From the NCBI RefSeq assembly GCF_020283565.1, contig NC_060062.1, forward strand, positions 30,254,251 through 30,318,250: a stretch of 64,000 nt of DNA, given 5' to 3'. This DNA comes from Trifolium pratense (lineage: Eukaryota; Streptophyta; Magnoliopsida; Fabales; Fabaceae). The notes beneath the pieces were generated by a model that was given only the letters and a program-made list of their open reading frames with translations, did no database searches and was not told where the DNA came from. Positions within the stretch are counted from its first letter, which is position 1. Each line of letters begins with the position of its first letter. This document shows positions 10,071 through 23,488 of the stretch, piece after piece. A program made the position numbers and the translations under genes.

Positions 10071-10707
10071 ATGTAAAGTTTTATCGCGGAGAACAAGTTA
10101 TTGTTATAGACTTGAGTAAATATGTGAGATTGATTGACTTAGAGACGTCTTAGTCGATATTATACTTGATGAAAGAAAATTATGTCTTCATCATTTGTGT
10201 AAAGTACGAACTGAAAAAGCCCCTAGGAAGAAATAATTTTGTGACACATCGAGGGGAATTGAACTTAGCCAATTGAAATCAACAAGTAATAGGAACTCAA
10301 CCTTTGTGATTGGAGATCCCATGAATAAGGTTCATATGGGTAAAAACAAGTTACTTGTTAGATCTGCTAGCACATAAAACTAGTTAATTAATTTTTGTCT
10401 TAGTCCTTTTCCTATGGTGTGAGTGAGAAAGTGCTAGACACTGCATTGTTGAGAAGTTAAGCTTACTATATAAAGTTTTTAATGAATTTCATATCCCTTA
10501 TGGGTGGTGTATGATTTGCAGCATACACTTGATGAAATCACCTATGTGAGTGTCAAGTGGGGCCGCTTGTATGAGATCTTGGCGAAATCTCTATAGCACT
10601 CATGAAAGAATCCAGGCACGCGCACGGCCTATTCGCGCACCACAGCGTCAACAGCAAGAAATGTGGGGTGTAATGTGATTGGTAGACCGCTAACATACGC
10701 TAAGTAT

Positions 10708-10795
10708 CATTGGTTCATATAGCTTGCTACACCAATGTTACTGTGTGTTAAGTACTATCAGTCTAGCACTGGTTCATATAGCTTGCTACACCAGT
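10708..10795 (+). repeat. Two hairpins with identical 16-base loops
   Basis: 10708-10737 has stem CATTGGT/ACCAATG and 10768-10795 has stem ACTGGT/ACCAGT. Both enclose the same loop TCATATAGCTTGCTAC. The T:A pair of the first is C:G in the second. They lie 85-170 bp before the purine tract and 3' LTR. Confidence 0.7.
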
Positions 10796-10877
10796 TTGAT
10801 GCATTACATCAATGATGTTAATCCAGGAAATGTTTTTGAGTATTCTTTTATATACTTTAAAATAAATTGTGGGGGAT

Positions 10878-11606
10878 TGTTAGATATTTTGATCTTATAA
10901 TTTATTTTAAAGTTATTTAAAATAATTTTATAAATAATTTTAAAAAAATTAATGTTGTTGTTATTATTATTATTAATGATTTGTTAAAATGTGTTTTATA
11001 CTTGGTCAAAGAAACGTTTATCTTTTAATTCCCATTATTTAGTATCAATCCCTATTAATAGGGCCTTGTGGTATATGCAAACATAAGAGGAAAACATAAT
11101 GATATATGGAAAAAGGGGAATACGGTGCATATATATTTTTCATCTCACAAAGAGGCTTGGTTCATAGAGATTGGAATGTGGCTTACGGCAGTGAGAGAGG
11201 GGATATACATGGGCACATAAAATAAGCTAATTTTATTTTTTCTAATAAAAATTGAGGTGTTATCTTCCTGGATTACATCACTGATGTCTATTAATTCTTG
11301 CTAGTTCTGTCACCTCGGATATGATTCATATCCGGGAAGAACCTGTTGAATCCTAGGGGATTTGCGCTTATGAGGCGGATAAATCCTTAAGGACAGTGCA
11401 ATCAGCACGCCTCAGGTATTGTATCACGGTTCACTATTTTGCAGGCTTATGATTCTGTGGTTGTTTACTATGCGGTTGACATCAAACTACTACACCCGCA
11501 AGAGATAAGTTTCTATAAACTCTATTTTAATTTATTCTCTATAATATTTGTTGAATTACTTAAATTAATATATGGCTGAATATTATGATTAGGTCCAATT
11601 TTAACA
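10878..11606 (+). repeat. 3' LTR (729 bp)
   Basis: Starts TGTTAGATATTTTG directly after a G-rich purine tract and ends CAATTTTAACA, giving 5-bp inverted ends TGTTA/TAACA. Following bases are ACAGA, the expected duplication, but no partner copy is available to test it. Confidence 0.7.
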
Positions 11607-12598
11607 ACAGAGTCGACAAGACTCTTCTTAAATAACAACCTCTAAGGTGATCTTGTACTTTAACTAAAGATGGTCGAGTAACAAAACTAGTCGCCTTCTT
11701 GCTACGACTTCAAAGTCCTCGTGATACACACTAGCTCAAAATCTAAAAAGAACCTGAGAGTCCAACACCATATCATAGGTAGCGTAGAGGGTCACCATCT
11801 AAATACAACATATAAACCAAGAACAGGCTATACAAGATACACCACAACTGAGTAATTCAGCAAAACGAGTACACATGCATGCCCTCTTAAGACGACTATT
11901 TGCCCTCCCTGGTTTCGGCTTGCTAAAGACTTAAAGTAGCACCATTCTTCAAACACAATATTGCTCGTCCTTTTGCTTCCAACTTACCGAAGATTCAAAT
12001 CCTTACTATATTTCATAGCAAGCACTAGGGGGCAACTGTTTCAGACTGGCCAAAGGCACACAAAACCAACCGCCCATGTATATCCTAAGTCCAACGGCGC
12101 TTTGTCATCCTTACTAAGGCATATAGCCCTCATGGTGTAGCTCATCATACTCTTATGTTACACTGTCCATACTCTTATGTTACACTGCCCATAGCGGATA
12201 AATGACCTCTGTATTCATTCTTCATTCTGCTCACACGGTGAGATCCATAAAATAGTTATGCATATCATCTCTTATATATACATGCACATGCACTCATCCT
12301 CAAAGTACACATATTTACTCATTTCGTACACACTCATTTTGAGTTGTTACTAACTTGAGTGTTAAAGTGCTAACACTCTTGCATATACTCTTCCCGCGTG
12401 TACTTGAACTCGTCACCATCAACATCACCAAAAAAACCATATAGTTTTGCCCATTCAAAACCAATTATTATATGCAGAAAACAATTGGCATCATAGTATA
12501 AACTAAATACTAATTTAATTTACATCTAAACTTACTCTAAAATAAGTTCCTAATAAATTCCAATTTATTTCTAAATCTAATTTATTTAAATAAATTAT
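11607..12598. other. No gene recognised
   Basis: Noncoding sequence with stops in all frames. The only structure seen is a short tandem repeat of ACTCTTATGTTACACTG at about 12149-12190. Confidence 0.5.
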
Positions 12599-12775
12599 GG
12601 AAAATGTTAAATAGTGCACCCGATGCACTAATTAAGCATACCAAAAAGGAAATTTTATCTTGAAACTTGTGCATTCAATGCATTGAAAGTGTAAAAAATT
12701 GTTTTTATCAACATTAACTTTATGTTTTATTTCTATTTTTGGTATGCTTAACAAGTGCACCGTTTAACATGACCC
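12599..12775. mobile_element. Mutator-type MITE, 177 bp
   Basis: Terminal inverted repeats read GGAAAATGTTAAATAGTGCAC-like on the left (split: GGAAAATGTTAAA then TAGTGCAC) and GGGTCATGTTAAA then CGGTGCAC on the right. Both continue into TTAAGCATACCAAAAA. Exact 9-bp flanking duplication ATAAATTAT at 12590-12598 and 12776-12784 supports the Mutator superfamily. No coding capacity. Confidence 0.8.
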
Positions 12776-12989
12776 ATAAATTATTTAAAATATTTTAAAA
12801 AATATAGAGAGAAATAAAAGTATTGTTTTTTCCTATCTTATGTTTCATAATTCATAGACATGTCTAAAATCTCATCTTATCCTTTGCACGTGGAATAGAA
12901 TGATCCCCTCTTATGATTTGTTTCTTGCCTATTATTAGGCAAATCTTTTATATTATAAGCTTGTATACACAAGCAAACTCTAAACCCTA

Positions 12990-13140
12990 ATTTGTTTTCC
13001 GTGTTTTCCCTCCATTTTATCTTGCAATTTTTATTAAAAAATAATATAATTTTGTCTTGACTAGGATTAGAACCTACAACCCTCCGGTGCAAGGCAATAT
13101 TTCCAACCACTATGGCAAATATACCAATTGTGATTAAAAT
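12990..13140 (-). mobile_element. tRNA-derived SINE relic
   Basis: Minus strand contains an A-box-like TTGCCATAGTGG near 13115 and a B-box-like GGTTCTAATCC near 13065, spaced as in Pol III promoters. It then trails into an A/T-rich tail. Boundaries are approximate and no target duplication was found. The overlapping 90-residue frame is not a gene. Confidence 0.45.
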
Positions 13141-13494
13141 TATGTGCAATAATTGATAAGCACCATCAATTTTAAAAGTATATCATATCAAAATTATTGT
13201 TGACTATATTATTCATCACGAAATATTTTTATGTCTTTCTTGATCAATGATTTTTTTTCTACCGGATCATAAATTTATAGAATAATTATCATGTGAGATT
13301 TGAAAAGTTATTATCATGCGTGATTTGGAAAGTTATATATATATATAACAAAAAGCATTTTTCACATTTCAATGTCTAATGTTAACAACTTCACCACAAT
13401 TTGACTTAATTTATTCAGAGGTGTGTATAAACTTTCATTTCTGTTTTGTGATTTATAATCTTTATTCCTGAAATCGATATTGTTTTAAAACTTT

Positions 13495-13498
<4 letters not shown>

Positions 13499-13578
<80 letters not shown>
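13499..13578. repeat. (TA)n microsatellite
   Basis: About 40 uninterrupted TA units, immediately left of the Helitron remnant. Confidence 0.95.
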
Positions 13579-13582
<4 letters not shown>

Positions 13583-13745
13583 CAGGTCCTTTGAATCTCA
13601 ATCCTTTATCCGATCGGGAGAAAGTTGGTTAATGAATTGCAAATTTGTAATAGATTGTTTTTTACACCAAAATTCTCAATTATTTATATTTAATTTTATT
13701 TTATATTTTATTTCTATTAAAATTATGATACTGAGTATTGATATT

Positions 13746-16543
13746 AGGATTTTCACACACGACACAATTTTGCATTTAGTGACAAGTCATAATGATTGTG
13801 TTACAACAAATTTCTATACATCTGATAATGGAAGCGACAAGTCACAATGTTTTGATGAAATAAAGATGTATTATGACTGTAGATATTTGTCGGCATGTGA
13901 AGTTGCTTGGAGGATATTTTCTTTTGATATACACTATAGAGAGCCTACAGTTGAGCGGCTTAATTATCATCTTGAAGATGAGCACACTGTTTTATTTGAA
14001 GATAACGAGCGTATTGAAGACGTTCTAAACAAACCAAAAGTCGCAATCAAAATTTTTGGCATGGATCGATGCAAACAAGAAATTTCGAGAGGCAAAAAAT
14101 TTAACATATAATCAATTCCCAACTAAGTTTGTGTGGAAAGAAAATTTGCATCAGTGGGCTCCAAGACAAAGAGGTTTTTCAACTGGTGCAGGTGAAAGGT
14201 TTTATTTGAGGACGTTGTTAAACTACGTCAAAGGTCCTACTTCTTTTGATGAATTAAAAACAGTGGATAATTTCAAATATGATAATTTTAAGGAAGCCTG
14301 TTTTGCAAGGGGTTTGCTGGATGATGACAAGGAGTATATAGAGGCAATAAAAGAGACAAGCCACTAGGGTTCAGGGACTTTTTTAAGGATAATGTTTGCA
14401 ACATTATTGGTGTCAGATCTGCTGACCAAGCCAGAAATAGTTTGGACAAGTACTTCACACCTTTTGATTGATGACATTTTGCACAAACAGAGACGTTTGC
14501 TTGGTGCTCCAAGTATAAAATATTTTCAGCTATTTCTATAAAACCATACTTATTAGTTGTTTATTTTTTTACTCATGTAACCTTGCTTATATCACTTTTT
14601 AAATTATTTATTATGCAGTTTATTAAATTGTAGTTTTTTAAAATTGGAAAAAGAATTTTGTCAAAAAAAAAAAAAAGAATTGATATTTTTTATAAATACC
14701 CTTTATTTTTACGTTAATGTATCCAAACATAAATCAATTATGTTTAACTCACTTTTAACAAAAATCAAATCTATCAAACTCAATTATGTTAGCTTATCAA
14801 AAAAAAAAAAAAAAAACTCAATTATGTTAAATCAATTTTTTTTGCAATACAACCAAACACAAACATAGTCATGTCACTAATCACATTTATTATTTTGATT
14901 TTAACATTGCAGATTTAATATTAACCGATGATCAATTTATACAATATGCACTAGCAGATATTGAGATGATGTTACGTAGTTGTGAGAAAAGTTTAAAAGA
15001 TTATCCTCCAATGCCTAGAGCAGACACATCAATAGTTCCTGATATACAAAATAGTTTAATACACGAAGAATTGAATTATAACAGACAATCATTAGCTGAG
15101 GAACATGTTAGATTGATGTCAACTATGACTTCAAAACAACGTAAAGTATATGACACAATCATGACAAGAGTTAACAAAAACAAACCTGGTGTGTTTTTTT
15201 CTTTATGGTTATGGCGGTACAGGGAAAACATTTATCTGGAGGGCCATGTCAGCCACATTACGCTCAAAAGGTGAGATAGTTTTAACAGTTGCCACAAGTG
15301 GGATCACTGCATTGCTTATACCTGGCGGTAGAACAACACATTCAAGGTTTTGTATTCCACTCAACACCATAGTTCCTAAAATCCCTTTGGCGCTATTAAT
15401 ACAAAATGCATATGGGATGAAGCACCAATGATGCACAAACACTGTTTTGAAGCTGTTGATCGAACTTTAAAAGATATTCTCAAGTCCGTTGATGAAAAAA
15501 ATAAACACATTCCCTTCGATGGAAAAGTTATTGTTTTTGTCGGAGATTTTAGACAAATTATACCAGTAATACCCAAAGGTACAAGGCCATAAGTTGTTCA
15601 TGCTACTATTAATTCTTCGGTTCTTTAGAATTTTTGGGAAGGTTTAACATTGAGTAAAAACATGGGCTTATCGGTGGTGCTTCGAGTGCAGACGTTGAAC
15701 AAAGAAGATTGTTTTCTGAATGGGTTTTGGGTGTTGGCGATGGAGAAATTGGAGATGACAATGACGATGATTTAAAACTTGAAATTCCATCAGATTTATT
15801 GATTTCAAATTCAGGTGATCCTCTTGCTTCTATCGTTGAAAACACCTATACCCAATTTTTACAAAACATAATGATATAACGTATTTCCAAAATAGAGCTA
15901 TACTAGCTCCAAAAAATTCAATAGTCGGCACAATAAATGATTATATATTGGATTTAATTCCTGATGAAGAAAAAACATATTTGAGTTATGATACTTCACT
16001 CACACAAAATGTAGACGGTCAAACAGTGGATGATGTTCATACTCCCGAATTTTTTAACACGATTTCTACGCTGGAACTTCCAAATCACAAGTTAGACTTA
16101 AAGTTGGAGTTTCAGTTATGCTATTAAGGATTTTGAATCAAAAATTAGGATTATGCAATGGAACAAAACTTATTATTACGAGATTGAGAAAACGTGCTCT
16201 TGAAGGAAAAATTATTTCAGGAAGTAATATTGGTGATCAGGTTTTAATACCTAGATTTTCTCTGACACCATCTGACGTGAGAATTTCTTTTAAATTTCAA
16301 CGGAGACAATTTCCTATAATGATTTCTTTTGCGATTACTATTAATAAGAGTCAGGGACAATCTTTAAAGCATGTTGGGATATATCTTCTGTCGCCATTGT
16401 TTTCACACGGTCAGTTGTATGTTGCAATTTCAAGAGTTACTTCTAGAAAATGATTAAAAATATTGATCATCGATGACGACGGTGAAGATACGACTAAGAC
16501 TTCGAATGTGGTCTATAAGAAAGTGTTCCGTAATATAACATAA
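13746..16543 (+). pseudogene. Decayed Helitron Rep/helicase (PIF1-like) gene
   Basis: The first block (13800-14060) matches the end of the Helitron Rep/helitron-like domain (DEIKMYYDCRYLSACE, AWRIFSFDIHYREP). A frameshift near 14060 and a stop near 14365 follow. An intron-like gap at about 14511-14910 holds poly-A-rich insertions. The helicase part then has motif I GYGGTGKTFIW (frameshifted at about 15205), motif II DEAPM near 15420, motif [29 protein letters not shown] and the motif VI region [13 protein letters not shown]. Several further stops and frameshifts occur and the frame ends at 16543. The Rep catalytic N-terminus is missing, so this copy is 5'-truncated and dead. Helitron proteins nick, unwind and replicate the element by rolling circle. 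Confidence 0.88.
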
Positions 16544-16676
16544 TTTTCTTTGTATGAATATTTTTCCAAAATTATTGTTGAAATATCGTTTAATGTTACT
16601 CAACTTTTTTCATATACCTTACATTATTGGAATTATCATATCTTATTTAATCATTATATATCTTACAGCTAATCAG

Positions 16677-16706
16677 ACCCGTGTACCGCACGGGTCGATG
16701 TTCTAG
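16677..16706 (+). other. Helitron 3' terminus
   Basis: Hairpin ACCCGTG-TACCG-CACGGGT at 16677-16695, then CGATGTT and terminal CTAG (16703-16706), followed by host T. This is the textbook Helitron 3' end, placed just downstream of the helicase pseudogene on the same strand. The 5' end of this copy was not found. Confidence 0.88.
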
Positions 16707-17513
16707 TGATACATATACATGTGTACATTTGTTATAGGTTTTCTTTTTACATTATATATTAATAATTTTTAATATTTACTCAACTACAACAAATCGTATG
16801 TATATCAAGTAAAAATTTATTATAAATATTATATACAAATCAGCAGTGCTATATAGCACGACACATTTGGCCGCACGACATCATTTACAAGTTACCACGC
16901 GTATTTCATATCCTAATTTTTTTCATGGTAATTGATTTTATTTTTTTTAATCAAATGGTAATTGATATCTAAGTATTTTTCTATTAAAATATTATTTATG
17001 CAATTTTGTGTTTTTAAGCTTTACCAACAAGGTAGTGATGGAGAATTTCAAAAAAAAAAAAAACACAAGGTAGTGATGGCAACAATTATATTACAACATA
17101 AATTTTAGCTTTCTTTGATAAAATTAAACTATAAGTTAGCATTGTATTAGTTTTGAGCTAATAGTTGGAAAGTTACTAGAATGAAATAAAAATATTTGGT
17201 AAACTTAGCTGTTATTAGTATAAAATAATATAAAAGTATAAGATTAATTTATGTGAGTGAGTAGTTATTTTATGAGTGGATAGTTTTTTATGAAAAAAAT
17301 AAAGAAATTAAAATAATAAGGTTAAAATTGAAATGAAAGGTAAAAAATTATAAGCTCTAAATTCAAATGCTACTACAAATAACATGTGGAAAAAACTATA
17401 AACTAGTGGAAAAAAAACTTGTTATCAAATACCTATAATTTTATGAAAGAAGCTTATAAGCTTTTTTTTTGTTACAAGAGAGAAAGAAAAAGAGAAAGAC
17501 AAAACAAAAGGGA
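16707..17513. other. No gene recognised
   Basis: AT-rich DNA with poly-A runs. I see no frame, RNA or element boundary. Confidence 0.5.
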
Positions 17514-17842
17514 CTACTCCCTAATAAAAATCACACCCCTAGCGTCAGCGTCAAAAAGATTGAGCAACTCGATAGGGGGAACTGTTAACAACACTAGAGG
17601 AGAATTCGCTGAAGCTCCCAATTTAGCCAAAAGGTCTGCACACTTGTTGCCTTCCCGAAGAGTATGGTCAATCACAACCCTCCAATCTCTTCTTAATAGT
17701 TGCCGAATTATGTGAACCTCATTTGCCAAACTGTGACAGTTTGAGACACCCTCATTTATCAACTTGACGGTAAGCAGAGAGTCAGAGAAGCATACAACAT
17801 CACGGAACCCCTTATTCCAGCATAACTCGTATGAGCATCAGT
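17514..17842 (-). pseudogene. LINE-type RNase H-like domain fragment
   Basis: Minus-strand translation gives the C-terminal RNase H domain found in plant LINE proteins: FSDSLLTVKLINEG, ANEVHIIRQLLRRDW, and HTLREGNKCADLLAKLGA with the closing Asp. The frame has no ATG (the apparent start is a TTG) and reads further upstream to about 17842. It is isolated from any reverse transcriptase, so it is a relic. Confidence 0.75.
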
Positions 17843-18314
17843 TGGTTTCGATCGGGTTGGGGCCAGAAATCACAAAACCAATAAAAATCGCAATGATTTA
17901 ATTTGGACTTAATTCCGACCAATTATATCTTCGGTTTGTTCAGGTGTCAGGCCGTACGAGTGGCAGCGTGGCAGGTAGATCGAATCGATTAAAATGTTCA
18001 TTATCCAAAAATTCAATATGTTGTTTGTTATATCAGTTTCGAGTCGGATCACAGGTTCATGCTCAACTCTATAATAAACTATAAGTCAGTTTATTTGTGT
18101 TACCAAATAGACCTTTTAAGATTTATTTTTGAAGTAATTTTTTATTTCATTTCACAAGCCGACAATTAAATCAAAGCTTATGTAAGTTATGTGTTCTCAA
18201 AAAATAAAAAATAGCAAAAGCTAAATAATGACATTAAAAGGAGAGAGAGAATTTCCATTTGTGCAATGCGACGACCGATACATGTCGTGCACTTTAGCAT
18301 TATTGTATACAAAT
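17843..18314. other. No gene recognised
   Basis: Noncoding AT-rich DNA between the LINE scrap and a Stowaway element. Confidence 0.45.
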
Positions 18315-18752
18315 ACTCCCTCCGGTCCTTATTATAAGGAACAGTTTGGATTTTTTTTTTGGTCCTTTATATAAGGAACACTCCTTAAATCTATGCTTTA
18401 TTAAATAAGTAATTCCTTTTATACCCTTATTGAATTGAATTGTATATTCCAATATAACCTATTCCAATGCTTAACATTAATTACACACACATTTCCTATA
18501 CAAAAAAATTGGAGGCAAATTTTAGTAAACAAAGAGTCACATAAATGGTCTACCACCATGTATAGGAGGAGTTACACTGGAATTAAGAATAGTGGTTTAG
18601 TATATTGATAATTACAAGAGACAACAATCAATTAAGACCAAGGTTATTTTTGGAATTAAACATAACATTTTAGAATTTTTAATAAAAAAAATAGGTTTCC
18701 TTGGTTTGTGTGTTTTTGTCAAACTGTTCCTTATAATAAGGACCGGAGGGAG
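18315..18752. mobile_element. Stowaway MITE (Tc1/mariner), 438 bp
   Basis: Both ends carry CTCCCTCCGGTCCTTATTAT continuing to about 33 bp of inverted repeat. The element is flanked by TA on each side (18313-18314 and 18753-18754). The interior is noncoding. CTCCCTCCG plus a TA duplication is diagnostic of Stowaway. Confidence 0.93.
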
Positions 18753-21700
18753 TAAGAGAGAGAGAGAGTACAAAATTATGCATCATAGTTGATGATAGCT
18801 TAAAGAAATCAATTACCACCGTTTATATTAACTAAACTCATCTTCTTTTCATGATCCTATAACATAATAACAACTTCACAATTCAGCTGTCCACATTTAT
18901 TTATTTTTATGTCAGTGGGGTAACTTTGGGTTCGGGGAGGGGTGGGTATCAACACCCAACTCCGCCCCGAATTTAAATACTAAGGAAATTTTGTTATTCT
19001 AAATTCACACCCGGTCATAATCAGTTTTTTTTTGTCCGAATTGGAACAACTTCACGTGGATATGTTCATAATTTTGTATGGACAAAAAAAATATTTAATT
19101 TAAAAAAATTAAATTGAACATGTTCACTTCAAACAAGCCCCAAAAATCAAGAGTCAAAATCGAAGAAAGGGGAGATGAATTCAAGTTGCAAAATTTTAAT
19201 TGAAATTAAGCATACATGATACATGAAGTAACAATAGCGACAGCAAATTGGTTGTCAAGTAGAATATGTCAAGAATAAACGGATAAAATTAAGATATACT
19301 ATTCTCTTTACAAGTCATTATTGTAAGTCATAATCTTTTTTTTTTCTTCTGGATAAGTCATAATGTTTTTTACAATAAATAGAAAAAATGACAAGTTACT
19401 AAAAACTTAAACACACAAATAAAGAGGCCGAAATTTAAACCTCAATTATAGTGTTAAATCTAATAATTTTTACATTTTTTTTAATTAAACTAAAATTTAT
19501 GTACAAGTCATAATCCTTTTCTACATATAAAAAACATTCAATCAATTCATGAATCCATTTTATTATATTAGTATTCATTTTCTACAATGTTTTCCGCGGT
19601 GGATGACATAAAGGATGGTATGGGGTAGAGGATATGATAACGTTGTAGTTGTAGGTGTAGGCAATATAAAAAACAATTATCAATGATTTCTTTTTCTCAA
19701 TAACTTTTATCAATTGGTAATATTATTTGAAACATTATTGTAAATTACATATGACACCTCAGTTTTAATGAGTTCCTTCTATAAGTCATAATCAATTGTT
19801 TATAAGAATTCAAATTTCATTTTTCTTTCAAAATAGTAAACCCATTTTTCAGAGTAAACTAAACGGAAAAAGAGCTTATCTTCTTATAACAGCTCTCTCA
19901 GGGAAGCTTAACATATAATCGAACTTTTAATTAAATGAGTTTTCTTTTCTAAGAATCAAATGATAATTAATACTTAAAAAAAATAAAAATGGACAACTCA
20001 CTTGGTTGAAATATGAATATTGATTTACACCATTGTGAATATTGTCTCATGCACTTAAATTAAACCAATATACAGAGCTGTTTATAAAATTTTGGTGGCT
20101 AAAAGGCGAATCTATAATTTAAGAGTCCAAATTTTGAGCTTATATTTTTAATTTAGGACAGTTGTCTTATTCGTCTACCTCAAATACGGCTATGCCAATA
20201 TATAATAAAAAAATAAGTCCAATTTAGCACAAAATGTGCACAAACTAAAAAAAAATACAATATTATTAATCAAAACCATAGGGAAAACAATAAAACAAAA
20301 CTATATGTTTTCTCCCACTTTATCTATATATGATTTTCTTTGAGAATATCGTCACTACCTTAAGATGCATAATAATAATAATAAATAACATAGCTTTCAT
20401 GGGGTGGGTAAGCTCCAAAACAAACCATGCTGAGCTAGCCTTGAAAATGAAAGCAAAAGAGTGACATCAATTGAATAATTAGCGTGCGGCGACACGAAGA
20501 AGTTGCGTATGTAATTATAACAAGACCGGTAGGGACAATGACATATATGTATTTTTTAAAGATTGAATAAGGTGTGGATTTTGGTACAAGTTCAATCAAC
20601 TTAATTGTCAAAAAAGTTCAACTTATTTTTTTTTGCATTTTAGGGGTTTAAAAAATTGACAATGGACCACCTTATCTATACTTGAATTAGAGAAATTATG
20701 TCATGTGGATGGAATTATTGAATCACTAGGCAGGACAATGTATGGAGATGAGAATGTGGCAAGTGAGTTGCTATAATTAGGCAGTAGCACTCTATTTTAT
20801 TTATAAAAAAAATATTAAAAAATGTTTAGGCAGATTGAGTAATTCGCAGTTTCATAAGGTTGAAAAATGTCTCATGATTTAGTGACTGTTTTGATAGTCA
20901 TCCGTATGTTTTAAAGTCATCCCACCATGAAAAAATAGAAGTTAAAAATAGTTGCTTCTTTGTGGACGTCCGTTTAAGACATGTGTGCCGCAAAAACAAA
21001 CAGATAACTAGAAAGTACTAACGAATAATGTACTTGCGTTGAATTCAAACTCACGCTATCACATTGATATTAGATTCAATCTCAAATCCTCGTAAAGTTT
21101 TAGTTGGATCAACCTATGTTGGCATTGTGCTTTATCTAATACTCCCCCAAAATTGTATTTTTTTCAAAAAATATCTCTATTCATGAGTTAATTCTAGAAT
21201 ATCATTTTTTTAAAGTGTGGGTGTCAAATTAGTCTTTAAAAGTGTTAATCTTTAATAATATTTAAATTCAAGGGCTAATTTGAGAATAGGACAATGTCAG
21301 ACTAAAATTAAAGGGATTCATTTACCGGCAAAGGTTGGCAGGGTGGAAAATGTTAGACTCCTTTGACGTGACAAATAAAGTTTAAATATATATATGACAA
21401 AAGAAGTCTATATTTTTAATATCCGAGACGCTTTAAATACAATTACTTTTGGTGAAGCTAAAAATAATTACCGTAATTACTTTTGGTGAAATTAACACAT
21501 GAAAAATCAATAAATAAATTCTTTTTAAAATAAGAGGAAAGTCTTTGTTATGACAATTTTCGATTAATTATTTGCCTAATTAACTCTCGATGTCTACAAT
21601 TCAATAGGTATATATGATTTAATCGTGACTGAAGTAAGTGTGACTATTATTTTTTCTTTTATAAATGGAAAGTTTCTCATTTTTTTTTTTTTGACAGAAG

Positions 21701-22203
21701 AAATTTTCTCATATAATAAACAAGCCTAAAAAATGCATTATTTTGTGAGACGTCCGAAATTTATAAACCAAAAAATATGTTTAGATTTTTAAATTATGAA
21801 CACGTTGTAAAGAGTATTTTCATATTTTGGGGGGAGGGGGACGAAAGAAGTGTGTGGGGGGCAAAAAGAAATGTAAAGGATAATGTTATCATAAAAAATA
21901 TAATGGACCGTAGAAGAATACTTTTCTTCAAAACATTCTTGAAAAACCCACCATCTATATTGCAAGCTCTATATTTGACCGCAAGATTTCTTCTTGTATG
22001 TTTTTGCCACAGTGGATGTGCTGCACATTCTCTGCCGTGTTGACATCCCTAGTCCCAATGCCTCCCTTTTAGTGGTATGTAAATTTAAAAGGAAACTCCG
22101 CATAAATCAAATTCTTTCCCTAATTGTAGGTTTGATTTGCAACAAACAGAGCCTCAAACATTGTTGAGGTAGATTCATGGTAATTAAGAACACTTTAAAT
22201 TTT
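18753..22203. other. 3.4 kb without recognised genes
   Basis: AT-rich sequence, many homopolymer runs, all frames short. A GC-richer stretch with GGGTTCGGGG at about 18920-18960 resembles the 8862-9422 element. I found no RNA gene or confident element ends. Confidence 0.5.
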
Positions 22204-22363
22204 CTAATGTTCCATGAATGTAATTGGTTGCTGACCTTCAAGATGCAAACATAATCTCAAAACCCAAGCCGCTTCAGCTGGTGGCATGTATCTACAATTG
22301 TAGTAGTGTTTGACTTCATCAATTGGGGCTGTTTGTTGGCCGTCTTTAATATGAAGGTTAGCT

Positions 22364-23420
22364 GGTGTGCATGGTTTGGAAACCACACCATACCACACCT
22401 AATTGATGGTTTTGGTTCTAAACCAAAACCATTTCAATAACAAACCGGTTATTTTTTAAAACTAATTTGGATTTGGTTATTAACCGGATCGAACCAATTT
22501 ATAACCGGTTTGTAATAAAATTTAAGTTATTCACATGATCCAATTTTAAATAGGTTTTTTACTTAAACTATTTTTTTTTTATTAGTTGATTAAAAAAAAT
22601 AGATTTATTAATTATTTTAAAAACATAATTTTTCATTAATTTTATGATTGAATTGGTTTATAATCAACCCACAAAATATTTTTTTTAAACCCAAATTATT
22701 TTTTACTTAGCCGAAAACTTGTTTTTTATATTGTTTTAAAAATATTTTTTATTATTTAAAAAAAGAGTAATTTTTAAAATTAAAAAATCTGATTTTTAAA
22801 TACAAAAAAAACTAATAAATAGGAAAAAAATTAAAATACTAAATTTTTGAAAAACTAAAAACATTAAAAACTGATTTTTTAATTATTTTAAAAAAAAACT
22901 GAATTTTTTAATTATTTTTAAAAACTAAAAACATTAAAAATTGTTTTTTTAATTATTTTTAAAATAATTATTAAAAATCTGATTTTTAAAATAAAATAAT
23001 AATAAAATAGTATGGGTGGTTGGTGGTGGCCGGCCGCCGGAGCACCAACACCGGCCACCGGAGCACCAACACCGGCCACCGGAGCACCACCACCGGCCTC
23101 CGTGAAAGTCGCCGGAGGTCCGCCGGAAAACTGCCGTCCGCCGCCGTGCCGGTCGGAGCGCCGCCGCCCCCTCTTTTAATTAATTATTTTATTATATAAT
23201 AAAGAATTTTAAAAAATTGAAGAGTGGACCTGAATTAGCTATTGGGCCTAAATTTTCAAACCAATTCCAAACCAAATTACAAAATGTGGTTATGGTTTAT
23301 AATTGGTGTTTTTTTATTGGAGTGGTGTGGTTTTTTTTTAAATGGATTTTACAAACTAAAATTGGATATGGATTGGTTAGTAATTTGGTTAAGGATAACC
23401 AAATTTTTTGCACACCCCTA
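22364..23420. mobile_element. Non-autonomous hAT-like element, 1,057 bp
   Basis: The right end read inward is TAGGGGTGTGCAAAAAATTT and the left end is GGTGTGCATGGTTTGG. They share GGTGTGCA. A 7-bp direct repeat GTTAGCT flanks it (22357-22363 and 23421-23427), interrupting Helitron codons. The interior is AT-rich with repeated AAACTAAAAACATTAAAAA motifs, plus a 180-bp GC-rich block at 23030-23190 holding three copies of CGGAGCACCAACACCGGCCA-like units. No transposase. Confidence 0.7.
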
Positions 23421-23488
23421 GTTAGCTCTATCACGCCCTTTGTTAACATCCTTGAATAAGTACTTGATTGTATTTGATTTGTTGTAGT

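Larger units (their letters stand above)
8804..11606 (+). mobile_element. Remnant of an LTR retrotransposon: 3' noncoding region plus 3' LTR
   Basis: The 3' LTR (10878-11606) is preceded by a purine tract, ATTGTGGGGGA. Upstream sequence back to the Tat element has no open frame and contains repeated hairpins. A 561-bp GC-rich insertion (8862-9422) interrupts it. No 5' LTR or coding domain of this element is in the window; the Tat element abuts the remnant and may have inserted into it. Superfamily is unassigned, though the tract and TGTTA...TAACA ends look copia-like. Confidence 0.6.

Noticed and set aside
12877..13149. A 90-residue minus-strand protein
   Set aside because: It overlaps a SINE head and has no recognisable domain.
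23030..23190. A GC-rich CpG-island-like promoter
   Set aside because: It is a short tandem-repeat block inside a hAT element, with no gene on either side.
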